Source of the DNA: UBA7867 sp964579205 | GTDB taxonomy: Bacteria; Bacillota; Clostridia; Christensenellales; UBA1242 | DNA length: 5,632 nt | Assembly (NCBI GenBank): GCA_964579205.1 | Contig: CAZOFH010000019.1 | Coordinates: forward strand, 1-5,632 | Direction: 5' to 3' | In this document: positions 1 to 5,632 of the stretch, one piece after another | Layout: each line of letters opens with the position of its first letter | How positions within the stretch are numbered: the stretch's first letter is position 1 | Made by a program: the position numbers and the translations under genes | The notes under the pieces: generated by a model | What the model saw: the letters and a program-made list of their open reading frames with translations, nothing else | Told to the model about the DNA's origin: nothing | Databases searched by the model: none

Positions 1-24
1 AAGAGCAAAACTTTTTTGCAATAG

Positions 25-57
25 AAAAAGTCGCAAATTGCATTTTTGCGACTTTTT
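25..57. terminator. Intrinsic terminator hairpin, probably bidirectional
   Basis: A perfect 13-bp inverted repeat (AAAAAGTCGCAAA at 25-37 and TTTGCGACTTTTT at 45-57) encloses a 7-nt loop. The GTCGC/GCGAC core is flanked by an A-tract on one side and a T-tract on the other, so the RNA from either strand ends in a U-run. It lies about 184 nt beyond the stop of the large minus-strand gene. It can end that transcript and also a plus-strand gene entering from the left. Confidence 0.85.
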
Positions 58-240
58 ATAACCCTTTTTTACCCAATCATTATCATACAATATATTGCAA
101 TTTTTGCCTGCTCAATGCAACTATTTTTTATTTAGTAGCAAAATTTTGATTAACATTTATTATTTTTATTTTTTCGAGGAAAATTTAGTTTTTGATTATT
201 CTTGAGAATTAATTTCTACTGTTGCAGGTTTTTGGTTTTG
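58..240. other. Intergenic region downstream of the surface-protein gene
   Basis: This is AT-rich sequence between the TAG stop and the terminator hairpin. The only thing of note is that the gene's frame continues for 14 more codons after TAG to a TAA at 196-198. No promoter, RNA gene or separate open frame with a ribosome site was recognised. Confidence 0.5.
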
Positions 241-534
241 CTAGTTTTGTGACTTTCTTTTAAATTTTGATTGAGAGGTGGATTGCTTGGGGGTAGCCTC
301 GATATTAGATTGTTTTGAGACAACCACATCCGCGGGATGCTTGGAGGCAGAGCCTAGTTTTGTGGATTTTTTTAGTGCTTTTGGGGTAGTTGTTTGGGTG
401 TTTGAGGAGTGTTGGGAATTTGTTTGCGTTTGGGAAAGTTTGGCAGATTTGGACCTTGCGTGTTTTATGAGCACCACAAGGATAATTACTAGGATGAGGG
501 TTAGCGCGCCAAAGCCGATTGTGAGAGGCAAAAA
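241..534 (-). other. C-terminal transmembrane helix (1587-1609) and basic cytoplasmic tail (1610-1683)
   Basis: A 23-residue hydrophobic helix (FLPLTIGFGALTLILVIILVVLI) is followed at once by KHARSKSAK, a positive stop-transfer signal that puts the C-terminus inside. The 74-residue tail is rich in Ser, Thr, Gln and Lys, with basic patches (KALKKSTK near 1638, SKFKRKSQ at the end) and few hydrophobic residues. It looks disordered. There is no LPXTG, NPQTN or similar sorting motif before the helix, so the protein is probably held by the membrane helix itself and not by sortase. Confidence 0.8.
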
Positions 535-3500
535 GATTTCGTTTTCGGCAGAGGTGGCGAGATAAATTTTGCCGACGTCGTGAGTGGTGAAGGTAATCGC
601 ATTGCCGTCAAACTGGTAATCCAGCCTATAATAATTATCCTCGGTGAGCATATACAGGCTCGCGTCCTCGGGCATTTCAAAATCCCGCGCCAAGTACAGT
701 TTCACAAAATACGCTGTTTCGCCAGTTGATTTTGTTGCGAAATCTTTCGCCACTGCAAAAGTTTTTGCCATTGGAGTTGGCACCTGCACGATTTCCACTA
801 TTTCAAAACCGAACAAGAATTTTTGCCCAGACGGCACTATAAATTCTTCGGTTGAGAGTTCCACGATGTCGATTTTGCCCACAACTTCCTCATTTGTCGC
901 GGAAATTTGGACGGTCGCCTGCTCGCACTCGTACTCAACCGCCTGCGGGAAGATGCAAAATTCGCACTCGGCATTTTCGAGAACGAAATTCGGGTTCGCG
1001 ATTATCGCCGTTGCGGTATATGTCCCCTCGTCCACGGCGGCACCCGTTACCGAAATTCGCGGCAAGGTATCAAAATCAATCACCGTTGCGTAACTTGCGG
1101 TCGGGATATGCGGTTCGCCTGAGTAGCACGCGTCGATATTCGTCCAAGCAATTTCGAGCGGGCACGGTCTTATCACAAAATCGCAAGTCGCATTGGTAAG
1201 GACAAAATTTTGTGCATCATTGCAATCAGGGTCAATCACCACCACCGCGGTATGCGAGCCAGCATTTTTTGCGCCAATCGGCTGGATAATCTCCAAATCG
1301 GTCGCAAAAATCGGAGCAAACACCGCAAAAGTTGGCTTTTGCACCGTGTTGTTGTACACAAAATCGCCATTTTGCCAAACGACCGCCACCTCGCACGGCG
1401 CAATCGAGTAGTCAAAAGTAGCATTTTGTATTTTAAAATTCGTGTCCGCGGTCGTCACAGAAATGCGGTGAGTACCAGCGTTCTTGCCTGCGCCACTTTT
1501 TATCAAAGTCAAATTTTCGGTCAAAACATTACTCTCAAAGGAACATTGAGGACTTTGTTCGCCACCATTGTATACAAAATTCTCCGCACTCCAAGTGAGC
1601 AGAACTTTGTACGGCTGGATACAGAACGATTTTTTGTCATTTTTCATTACAATATTATTGTTTTTGCAAGTAATTTCCGCAAAATAACCGCTGCCAGCAT
1701 TAATTTTTGCGCCCGAAATCACAAAATCCTGTGCGGTAGCAAATTCAGGAATCGCGTAATCCGCGCGAGGGGCTTGGGGTTCGCCAGAATAAACAAACTC
1801 ATTTGCCGCCCACACCACATCAATTTCAAATTTTTTGATTACGAATTTTTGCGTTGCGTTCTGCACGACATAATTTTTGTCTGCACTTATGGCAGTAGCC
1901 TCATACTCGCCAAAATTTTTCTGAGCGCCGCTAATTTGCAATTCTGTTTTGGCACATTCTGCAGTTGGGCAATGGAATTCGTCGTCATAAACAAACTCCG
2001 CACTCCCCCACTCAACAAAAATCGGCAGCGGGAAAATGGTAAATTGGGTCGTCGCGTTGGTCAAAATATAGTTTTGATTTTCGGTCGTTACCGTCACATT
2101 GTAATTACCCGCATCCACAAAACTTGGGCAATTTATTACCAAATCGGAGCAAATTTCGCTGCAAGAAAATTCAGGACTGAGTGGCGTTCCTGCAAAAATT
2201 GCCTCAATTTTTTGCCAATTAATTTTTACTTCTTTTTGCGAAATGGTAAACTCTGTGCTAGCGTTCAACAACTCAAAATTACCAAAATCATTATTACTCA
2301 AACTTGCGGTAGCGACATACTCACCCACATCCTTTTGCGCACCCGAAACGGCTATATCCAAATTATCGCAAAATACAGTTTTTGTATACATAGCCGTCGG
2401 TTTTTGCGGGTATGTGTTATATTTTAGCACACTATCCGACCAAGTCACGCTAACTTGATAAGGCTTAATAGTGAATTTTGTCTTATTATTCACAAAATAA
2501 TAATTGTCGCTAGTGCTCGTCACTGTCGCCAAATAAGTGCCGGCATTTTGCTGCCAGCCATCCAATTCAAAACTAGTAGCAAACAGTTTGTCTAGCGAAA
2601 ATCTAGGGAACTGGTCTTGCCCATTGTAGACAAAATCCGTCTCTCCCCACTCAACAGCCACCGCCGCAGGCACAATGTCAAAATTGCACTGCGGATTTTT
2701 TATTGTAAAATTCCCGAGCGGGTCATTGGTAAAACTTACGCTTGTAGAATAATTTTTGCCGACCGCCGTATATACATTACTATATTTGAGGCTCAGCCCA
2801 AAAGCAAAACTTGGCAAATCATTCAGAATTTTGGGCGCGTGAAAATTGTCGTCGTAAACAATTTCGCTAGTGTCCCAAACCACCTCAAATTCGTATGGCA
2901 AAATCGTATATTCGACTTGCGGGTTGATAATTTCAAAATTTTTTGCATTTTTGCCGCTAATTATTGCCGACGCAGTGTACTTACCTTGATTTGTCTGCGC
3001 GCCCGAAATAGAAATTTTCACCTTGTCCGCCCACTCTGCCGCACAAACAGCGGTTGGGGCTTGCAAAGTTGCATTGTACACGAGGCGGAGATTTTCCCAA
3101 GTCAGTGACAACTTTCGAGGGGTAATCTCATACGGGCAAACGGGATTGTCAATCTCCACATACTCCTTATTCGCATACAAATGTGCATCATATTTCCCCA
3201 CATCTACCCCGATTTTCAAAATGTCCACCGAAACGTCTTCACAAAAAGCGGGCAAATTTGTGGCATAAAACTGCGGATAATGCTGCTGACCATCGTATTC
3301 AAAAGTCCGCATTTCATCCCAAATGACGAAAATTTGATATTTTGTAATCTCAAACCAGCCCTCTTTGTTGATTATTTTGTAATTTTGAGGCTCTTTTGCA
3401 CAAATTTCGAGCAAATATTTCCCTGGAGTAATCGGAGTATGGTTACACTTAACCTCAAAATCATCCGCCGCGGCACCAGCAGGCAATTCCAAGTCAAACT

Positions 3501-5292
3501 CGCGCATCTGAATTTTGCTATTGTACTCAAAACTTTGAACCGAATTCCAACGAACGGTCACGTCGGCAGGCACAATCGCAAAAGGACAAGTCGCATTTTT
3601 CAAATTAAAATTGGTGTCGTCTGTTTTCACAAAACCTACGTACGAGTTACTCCCCACTTTTGTTTCAAAACCGCCTCGTTCCAAGACCAGGTTTTGGGTA
3701 ATGTCGTTTTGGGCAAAACTTGGCGTCGGCATCTGCTGCTTGCCATTGTACGCGAGCGAAGTATTCGTCCAATTTATGTAGACATCGTATGGCGCAATTT
3801 CAAAATTTTGGGTCGCGTTCTTCAAAGCAAAATTCAGCGGCGCAATCAACTCCGCAATATGTTTGCCCGCGTTGACAAATTTTGATTTATACTCGATTTC
3901 CAAGTCTGGCGCAAAAGAAACTTTGGCAAAAGTAAACGTTGGCACCTGCTCTTTTGCGTTATAGTTTAGCGCGATCTTGCCCCACATTATCTCAATCGTA
4001 TACGGCACAATCTCAAACTTCACCGTTTCCACAATCAACTCATAACTTTGCGTATCCCGCAATTTGATGGTCGCGGTGTACTCTCCGACATCACCAGTAC
4101 AACTAGGCGAAATCTCAATATCATACTCAACCTTATTTTCCGTGCCATCAAAAATTACATCCAAAATCGGTGCTTTTTTGTTAAAAATGAACTCATTTTG
4201 CACCAATTTGGGTGTTATTTTCGTTTTTGCAGGCTCTGGCGTGACGATTTCACCACTTTCGCCACCAGAAGCGCTGCCACCAGTTTCGCCACTGCCGCTA
4301 CTTTCATCACTACCGCCAGACTCTCCCGAACCACTTTCGCCCGAACTTGCTCCACCTGATTCCGTTTCACCTGAATCAGTGCCGCCCTCTTCTTCAGAAC
4401 CGCTCTCGCCAGTAGAGCCGTCTCCTGCGCTCGGGTCACTCGTGCCAGCATCAGTTTCTCCGCTCGAACTGCTTTCGCCTGTGCTATTCGGCAGCATTAT
4501 TTTTAGCACCAACTGCCCCGGCTCGTTTTCGCTCTCTGTCCAAAATTCATTGTCGCCATCAATCGCCACATCTTTGATAACCGCGCCATTCAACACCAAT
4601 TTACTCGTCGAAACATCCGAACAGGCAATCGCACTCGTCAAATAATTCTCCAAATCCCCGTCCACATCAGACGAAAACTCCGCGTAGACATTTTCAAAGG
4701 TCCCTTTTGTTGTAATATTCGACGCAACATCGTTGAGAAATACCGAATTTTCATTACTGCCCGAAATCGTGCATTTTATATAGCAATTATTGATTTTGCC
4801 AGACAATTTGCCGCAAAGTGGAGCAAATTTAGCCTCAGCCCCAATCTCTGACTGTGAAAAATCGAAATTCGCCTCTATCGACAAATTCTCAATCACGCCA
4901 CCATCCTGCAAATTGACAAACAAGCCGTTGTTTTTCCCAGCAAACTCGCCATTCATATTAATATTATAGATTTTGTAATGCTTGCCGCCGTAACTTCCGT
5001 AGAACGCCCCGCCGAATTTGCTCACCTTGTAGTCCGCAAGCGCGTAGCCAGACATATCAATGTCGTTCGCCAAGTAGATTTTTTGCCCAGCGTAAAACTT
5101 ATTTTCTTGCACGCTACCTTTTGCAAACTCTACAAATTCTGCCGCGCTCCTGATAATATGCTCGGACGAAACTTCCGCGCGCACAATTCGCCCCTCGTGA
5201 TTGTGTGACAAAAAACACACCCCGCAAATCACGCAACTCAGCACCACCAAAACGCAAATTAGATAGCGCCTCACCAAATTAAAACTTCTCAT
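241..5292 (-). CDS. Giant modular surface protein: GLUG-like head, Ig-like repeat stalk, C-terminal membrane anchor
   Basis: The 1683-residue protein is probably an exported, membrane-anchored surface protein, perhaps an adhesin; its ligand is unknown. Visible order: signal peptide (1-39), GLUG/beta-helix-like region (about 44-265), acidic Ser/Gly/Glu linker (269-355), divergent Ig-like module (357-431), 14 Ig-like repeats each with a Trp at the same place (432-1450), membrane-proximal domain (1451-1586), transmembrane helix (about 1587-1609) and basic tail (1610-1683). The ATG is chosen because AGAGG lies 5 nt upstream and a typical signal peptide follows directly. The frame stays open upstream to a TAG at 5383-5385 but has no ATG, GTG or TTG there. 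The stop is TAG. The repeats resemble MBG/YDG-type bacterial Ig-like domains (family resemblance from motif memory, not a search). No enzymatic motif was seen. The gene is very likely real; the exact function is open. Confidence 0.95.
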   Translation of the reverse strand: MRSFNLVRRYLICVLVVLSCVICGVCFLSHNHEGRIVRAEVSSEHIIRSAAEFVEFAKGSVQENKFYAGQKIYLANDIDMSGYALADYKVSKFGGAFYGSYGGKHYKIYNINMNGEFAGKNNGLFVNLQDGGVIENLSIEANFDFSQSEIGAEAKFAPLCGKLSGKINNCYIKCTISGSNENSVFLNDVASNITTKGTFENVYAEFSSDVDGDLENYLTSAIACSDVSTSKLVLNGAVIKDVAIDGDNEFWTESENEPGQLVLKIMLPNSTGESSSSGETDAGTSDPSAGDGSTGESGSEEEGGTDSGETESGGASSGESGSGESGGSDESSGSGETGGSASGGESGEIVTPEPAKTKITPKLVQNEFIFNKKAPILDVIFDGTENKVEYDIEISPSCTGDVGEYTATIKLRDTQSYELIVETVKFEIVPYTIEIMWGKIALNYNAKEQVPTFTFAKVSFAPDLEIEYKSKFVNAGKHIAELIAPLNFALKNATQNFEIAPYDVYINWTNTSLAYNGKQQMPTPSFAQNDITQNLVLERGGFETKVGSNSYVGFVKTDDTNFNLKNATCPFAIVPADVTVRWNSVQSFEYNSKIQMREFDLELPAGAAADDFEVKCNHTPITPGKYLLEICAKEPQNYKIINKEGWFEITKYQIFVIWDEMRTFEYDGQQHYPQFYATNLPAFCEDVSVDILKIGVDVGKYDAHLYANKEYVEIDNPVCPYEITPRKLSLTWENLRLVYNATLQAPTAVCAAEWADKVKISISGAQTNQGKYTASAIISGKNAKNFEIINPQVEYTILPYEFEVVWDTSEIVYDDNFHAPKILNDLPSFAFGLSLKYSNVYTAVGKNYSTSVSFTNDPLGNFTIKNPQCNFDIVPAAVAVEWGETDFVYNGQDQFPRFSLDKLFATSFELDGWQQNAGTYLATVTSTSDNYYFVNNKTKFTIKPYQVSVTWSDSVLKYNTYPQKPTAMYTKTVFCDNLDIAVSGAQKDVGEYVATASLSNNDFGNFELLNASTEFTISQKEVKINWQKIEAIFAGTPLSPEFSCSEICSDLVINCPSFVDAGNYNVTVTTENQNYILTNATTQFTIFPLPIFVEWGSAEFVYDDEFHCPTAECAKTELQISGAQKNFGEYEATAISADKNYVVQNATQKFVIKKFEIDVVWAANEFVYSGEPQAPRADYAIPEFATAQDFVISGAKINAGSGYFAEITCKNNNIVMKNDKKSFCIQPYKVLLTWSAENFVYNGGEQSPQCSFESNVLTENLTLIKSGAGKNAGTHRISVTTADTNFKIQNATFDYSIAPCEVAVVWQNGDFVYNNTVQKPTFAVFAPIFATDLEIIQPIGAKNAGSHTAVVVIDPDCNDAQNFVLTNATCDFVIRPCPLEIAWTNIDACYSGEPHIPTASYATVIDFDTLPRISVTGAAVDEGTYTATAIIANPNFVLENAECEFCIFPQAVEYECEQATVQISATNEEVVGKIDIVELSTEEFIVPSGQKFLFGFEIVEIVQVPTPMAKTFAVAKDFATKSTGETAYFVKLYLARDFEMPEDASLYMLTEDNYYRLDYQFDGNAITFTTHDVGKIYLATSAENEIFLPLTIGFGALTLILVIILVVLIKHARSKSAKLSQTQTNSQHSSNTQTTTPKALKKSTKLGSASKHPADVVVSKQSNIEATPKQSTSQSKFKRKSQN
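535..942 (-). other. Membrane-proximal domain, residues 1451-1586
   Basis: This non-repeat domain sits between the last Ig-like repeat and the membrane helix. It has beta-rich character and includes AYFVKLYLARDFEMPEDASL, then LYMLTEDNYYRLDYQFDG, then AITFTTHDVGKIYLAT. The pattern '[LY]Y-x-x-x-[DE]-x-x-Y/L-x-x-x-Y-x-x-D-G-x-x-[IV]-T-F-T-T-x-x-x-G/S-x-Y' is common just before the C-terminal anchor of many Bacillota surface proteins. It probably positions the stalk at the membrane or wall. No catalytic motif was seen. Confidence 0.65.
943..3999 (-). repeat. Array of 14 tandem Ig-like repeats with a conserved Trp, residues 432-1450
   Basis: Fourteen diverged repeats cover residues 432-502, 503-576, 577-652, 653-726, 727-800, 801-876, 877-945, 946-1020, 1021-1089, 1090-1155, 1156-1228, 1229-1300, 1301-1377 and 1378-1450. 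Each opens with a strand [VIFL]-x-[VIL]-x-W. The Trp is at 437, 508, 582, 658, 732, 806, 882, 951, 1026, 1095, 1161, 1234, 1306 and 1383. Then come a [FL]-x-Y-[ND]-[GND] turn with Q-x-P or H-x-P, a G-A-x-x-x-x-G-x-[YH] turn, an N-[FY]-x-[IL]-x-N-[AP] strand and a closing F-x-I-x-P. The order resembles MBG/YDG bacterial Ig-like domains. Copies differ strongly in both DNA and protein, so the array is old. Repeat 3 lacks the Pro after the YN turn and repeat 9 has FAG in place of Y-N-G. The expected role is a rigid or elastic stalk outside the membrane. Confidence 0.9.
4000..4224 (-). other. Divergent first Ig-like module without the Trp, residues 357-431
   Basis: The segment starts TKITPKLVQNEFIFN and contains TGDVGEYTATIKLRD followed by YELIVETVKFEIVPY. 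The G-[DE]-Y-T-A-T and F-x-I-x-P features match the later repeats, but the opening [VI]-x-W strand is absent and a different first strand replaces it. It may act as an N-terminal cap of the stalk or belong to a different Ig-like subfamily. The boundary is approximate. Confidence 0.65.
4228..4488 (-). repeat. Low-complexity acidic Ser/Gly/Glu/Thr linker, residues 269-355
   Basis: The stretch consists almost wholly of Ser, Gly, Glu, Thr and Asp, with eight GE[ST] triplets (at 272, 278, 295, 308, 318, 323, 335 and 344). It has about 19 acidic residues and no Lys or Arg between 271 and 355. It joins the beta-helix-like head to the Ig-like stalk and is expected to be disordered and extended. The codons vary between units (GGC/GGT, AGT/AGC/TCT), so it is not a recent perfect microsatellite, though length differences between strains would be plausible. 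Confidence 0.85.
4498..5163 (-). other. GLUG-type / beta-helix-like N-terminal domain, residues about 44-265
   Basis: This part follows a pattern common in Bacillota surface proteins. First comes an IIRSAAEFVEFAKG segment, then a tract ending IYLANDIDMSG, then GGAFYGSYGGKHYKIYNINM, then NNGLFVNLQDGGVIENLSIE. The order 'entry helix, NDIDM, F-x-G-x-x-G-G, GLF, G-x-I-x-N-L' is what is seen in GLUG-containing right-handed beta-helix-like regions. Later short strand-turn units (KINNCYIKCTISGS, TFENVYAEF, KLVLNGAVIKDVAI) fit further coils. It would be the outermost part of the molecule and the best candidate for contact with a ligand. Cysteines occur at 160, 170, 174 and 224. The family assignment is from motif recognition only. 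Confidence 0.7.
5176..5292 (-). other. Signal peptide, residues 1-39
   Basis: The N-terminus has a basic n-region (MRSFNLVRRY) and a strongly hydrophobic core (about residues 11-28, LICVLVVLSCVICGVCFL). A polar stretch then ends in VRA before EV, a plausible signal peptidase I site after Ala39. Three cysteines lie in the core (20, 23, 26), but none has a good lipobox: Cys20 is preceded by VLS and is still followed by hydrophobic residues, so a lipoprotein is unlikely. If cleavage fails, the segment would act as a second membrane anchor. Confidence 0.85.
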
Positions 5293-5293
5293 T

Positions 5294-5365
5294 TTTTCCT
5301 CTTTTGTTTTCTCTTTTGTACTATCTTTGGCTGCCGCTTTTGAAAACTGTTTTTTCTCTTTTGTA
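5294..5365 (-). repeat. Repeated AAAAGAG modules in the mRNA leader
   Basis: A 14-bp sequence (minus strand TACAAAAGAGAAAA) occurs exactly at 5352-5365 and again at 5307-5320, with starts 45 bp apart. A near copy (ACAAAAGAGGAAAA) at 5294-5307 contains the true ribosome site. The two upstream copies look like weak Shine-Dalgarno sequences but have no start codon at a suitable distance. They may be ribosome standby or decoy sites, or simply remnants of a local duplication. Confidence 0.6.
5298..5302 (-). promoter_or_regulatory. Ribosome binding site deciding the ATG at 5292
   Basis: The minus strand reads AAAAGAGG, then five A bases, then ATG. AGAGG with a 5-nt spacer is a good Shine-Dalgarno match for a low-GC Gram-positive type ribosome. 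It supports the chosen start together with the signal peptide that follows. Confidence 0.8.
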
Positions 5366-5390
5366 TTCCCTTCCGTGAATAACTATTTTT

Positions 5391-5419
5391 ATTTTATGAT
5401 TTTTTTATCATTTTGTAAA
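5391..5419 (-). promoter_or_regulatory. Sigma-A-like promoter for the surface-protein gene
   Basis: On the minus strand, TTTACA (5414-5419) serves as the -35 and TAAAAT (5391-5396) as the -10, separated by exactly 17 nt. Each differs from the consensus by one base. Transcription would start near 5384, giving a leader of roughly 90 nt before the ATG. The spacer carries a short inverted repeat, ATGAT (5396-5400) and ATCAT (5407-5411), which could be an operator but may be chance in AT-rich DNA. Confidence 0.6.
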
Positions 5420-5632
5420 TACCTAAAGCAAATTTCCTCCCCAAAACCACCAAATTTTTTGATTTTTATGCACAAAACCGCCCGTTTTCGCCATAATTTT
5501 CGAATAATTATACATTTTTTGCATCCTTTTCCACACCTTCCCAACACCGAAATTGCAAAAATTCACCCCCGAAAAAATACAAATTTGCACATTTTATTTT
5601 ACTAACCCACCCGCTTTGTGGTAATATAAAAA
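5420..5632. other. AT-rich upstream region without a convincing gene
   Basis: Beyond the promoter I see no supported coding region. A 33-codon minus-strand frame (5423-5524) has no clear ribosome site and an unusual composition (Trp-rich end). A plus-strand frame from a TTG at 5327 overlaps the promoter and reads like non-coding AT-rich DNA. Near the right edge, TGGTAATAT (5619-5627) could be an extended -10 of a rightward promoter, with TTACTA (5599-5604) as a poor -35. That would suggest a divergent gene just outside the window, but it is weak. Confidence 0.4.

Noticed and set aside
241..560. Change of base skew (plus strand G/T-rich here, C-rich to the right) as a sign of transfer or a switch in coding strand
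   Set aside because: The frame is continuous and the change is explained by the Ser/Thr/Pro/Gln/Lys-rich tail, whose codons are C- and A-rich on the coding strand.
1210..2427. Long plus-strand open frame (405 codons) opposite the repeat array
   Set aside because: It lies wholly antisense to the clearly coding repeats, has no recognisable domain, is rich in Arg, Ile and Phe as expected from the reverse of this codon use, and crosses repeat boundaries without any matching periodicity.
3181..3885. Plus-strand open frame of 234 codons
   Set aside because: It is antisense to repeats 2-4 of the real protein, with no ribosome site or recognisable motif; a shadow of the coding strand.
4215..4451. 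Minus-strand frame of 78 codons in another frame of the linker
   Set aside because: It is an alternate-frame reading of the low-complexity linker, Ala/Val/Lys-rich with no ribosome site; the main frame is continuous through it, so it is not a frameshift.
4064..4645. Plus-strand Pro/Ser-rich frame opposite the linker
   Set aside because: Its Pro/Ser-rich sequence is simply the reverse complement of the Gly/Ser/Glu linker codons.
5176..5292. Lipoprotein signal at Cys20, Cys23 or Cys26
   Set aside because: The residues before each Cys do not fit the lipobox well, and hydrophobic residues continue after Cys20; a type I site after Ala39 fits better.
5474..5488. Small inverted repeat AAAAC / GTTTT as a possible terminator
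   Set aside because: Only 5 bp arms, mostly A/T, and no following T-run; too weak to support.
5423..5524. Small minus-strand frame of 33 codons upstream of the promoter
   Set aside because: No good ribosome site at a normal distance, odd Trp-rich end, and it stops just before the -35 element; more likely chance.
5327..5605. Plus-strand frame of 92 codons in the upstream region
   Set aside because: It begins with TTG, lacks a ribosome site, overlaps the minus-strand promoter and leader, and has the Phe/Ile/His/Asn composition of translated AT-rich non-coding DNA.

Overview
The window is dominated by one very large minus-strand gene (241..5292, 1683 codons). It appears to encode a modular cell-surface protein. 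Reading from its N-terminus, I see a signal peptide, a GLUG-type beta-helix-like region, an acidic Ser/Gly/Glu linker, one divergent and 14 tryptophan-marked Ig-like repeats of about 66-77 residues each, a membrane-proximal domain, one transmembrane helix, and a basic Ser/Thr/Gln/Lys-rich cytoplasmic tail. No sortase LPXTG-type signal is visible. The protein looks like a long stalk that holds a beta-helix head away from the cell, but what it binds cannot be read from the sequence.

The likely source is a low-GC, single-membrane bacterium, probably an anaerobic Clostridia/Bacillota-type host-associated or sediment organism. This rests on the AT-rich intergenic DNA, the AGAGG ribosome site, the sigma-A-like promoter (TTTACA-17-TAAAAT), the intrinsic terminator with T-tracts, and the GLUG plus MBG/YDG-like Ig architecture typical of such genomes. 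The assignment is an inference; there is no marker gene here. TGG is the only Trp codon implied, and TAG/TAA behave as ordinary stops, so a standard bacterial code fits.

Layout: 1-240 is a left intergenic region. It holds a strong, probably bidirectional terminator hairpin (25-57) and perhaps the last codons of a convergent plus-strand gene (stop at 22-24). 241-5292 is the large surface-protein gene. 5293-5632 is its AT-rich upstream region, with a ribosome binding site, repeated AAAAGAG modules in the leader, a good promoter, and no convincing gene.

The gene seems to be monocistronic: it has its own promoter, about 90 nt of leader, and a terminator downstream. I found no RNA gene, CRISPR array, insertion sequence, toxin-antitoxin pair or defence system. 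The most unusual points are the long divergent repeat array, the transmembrane anchor with a basic tail, the many cysteines for an exported protein, and a coding-like in-frame stretch just beyond the TAG stop.
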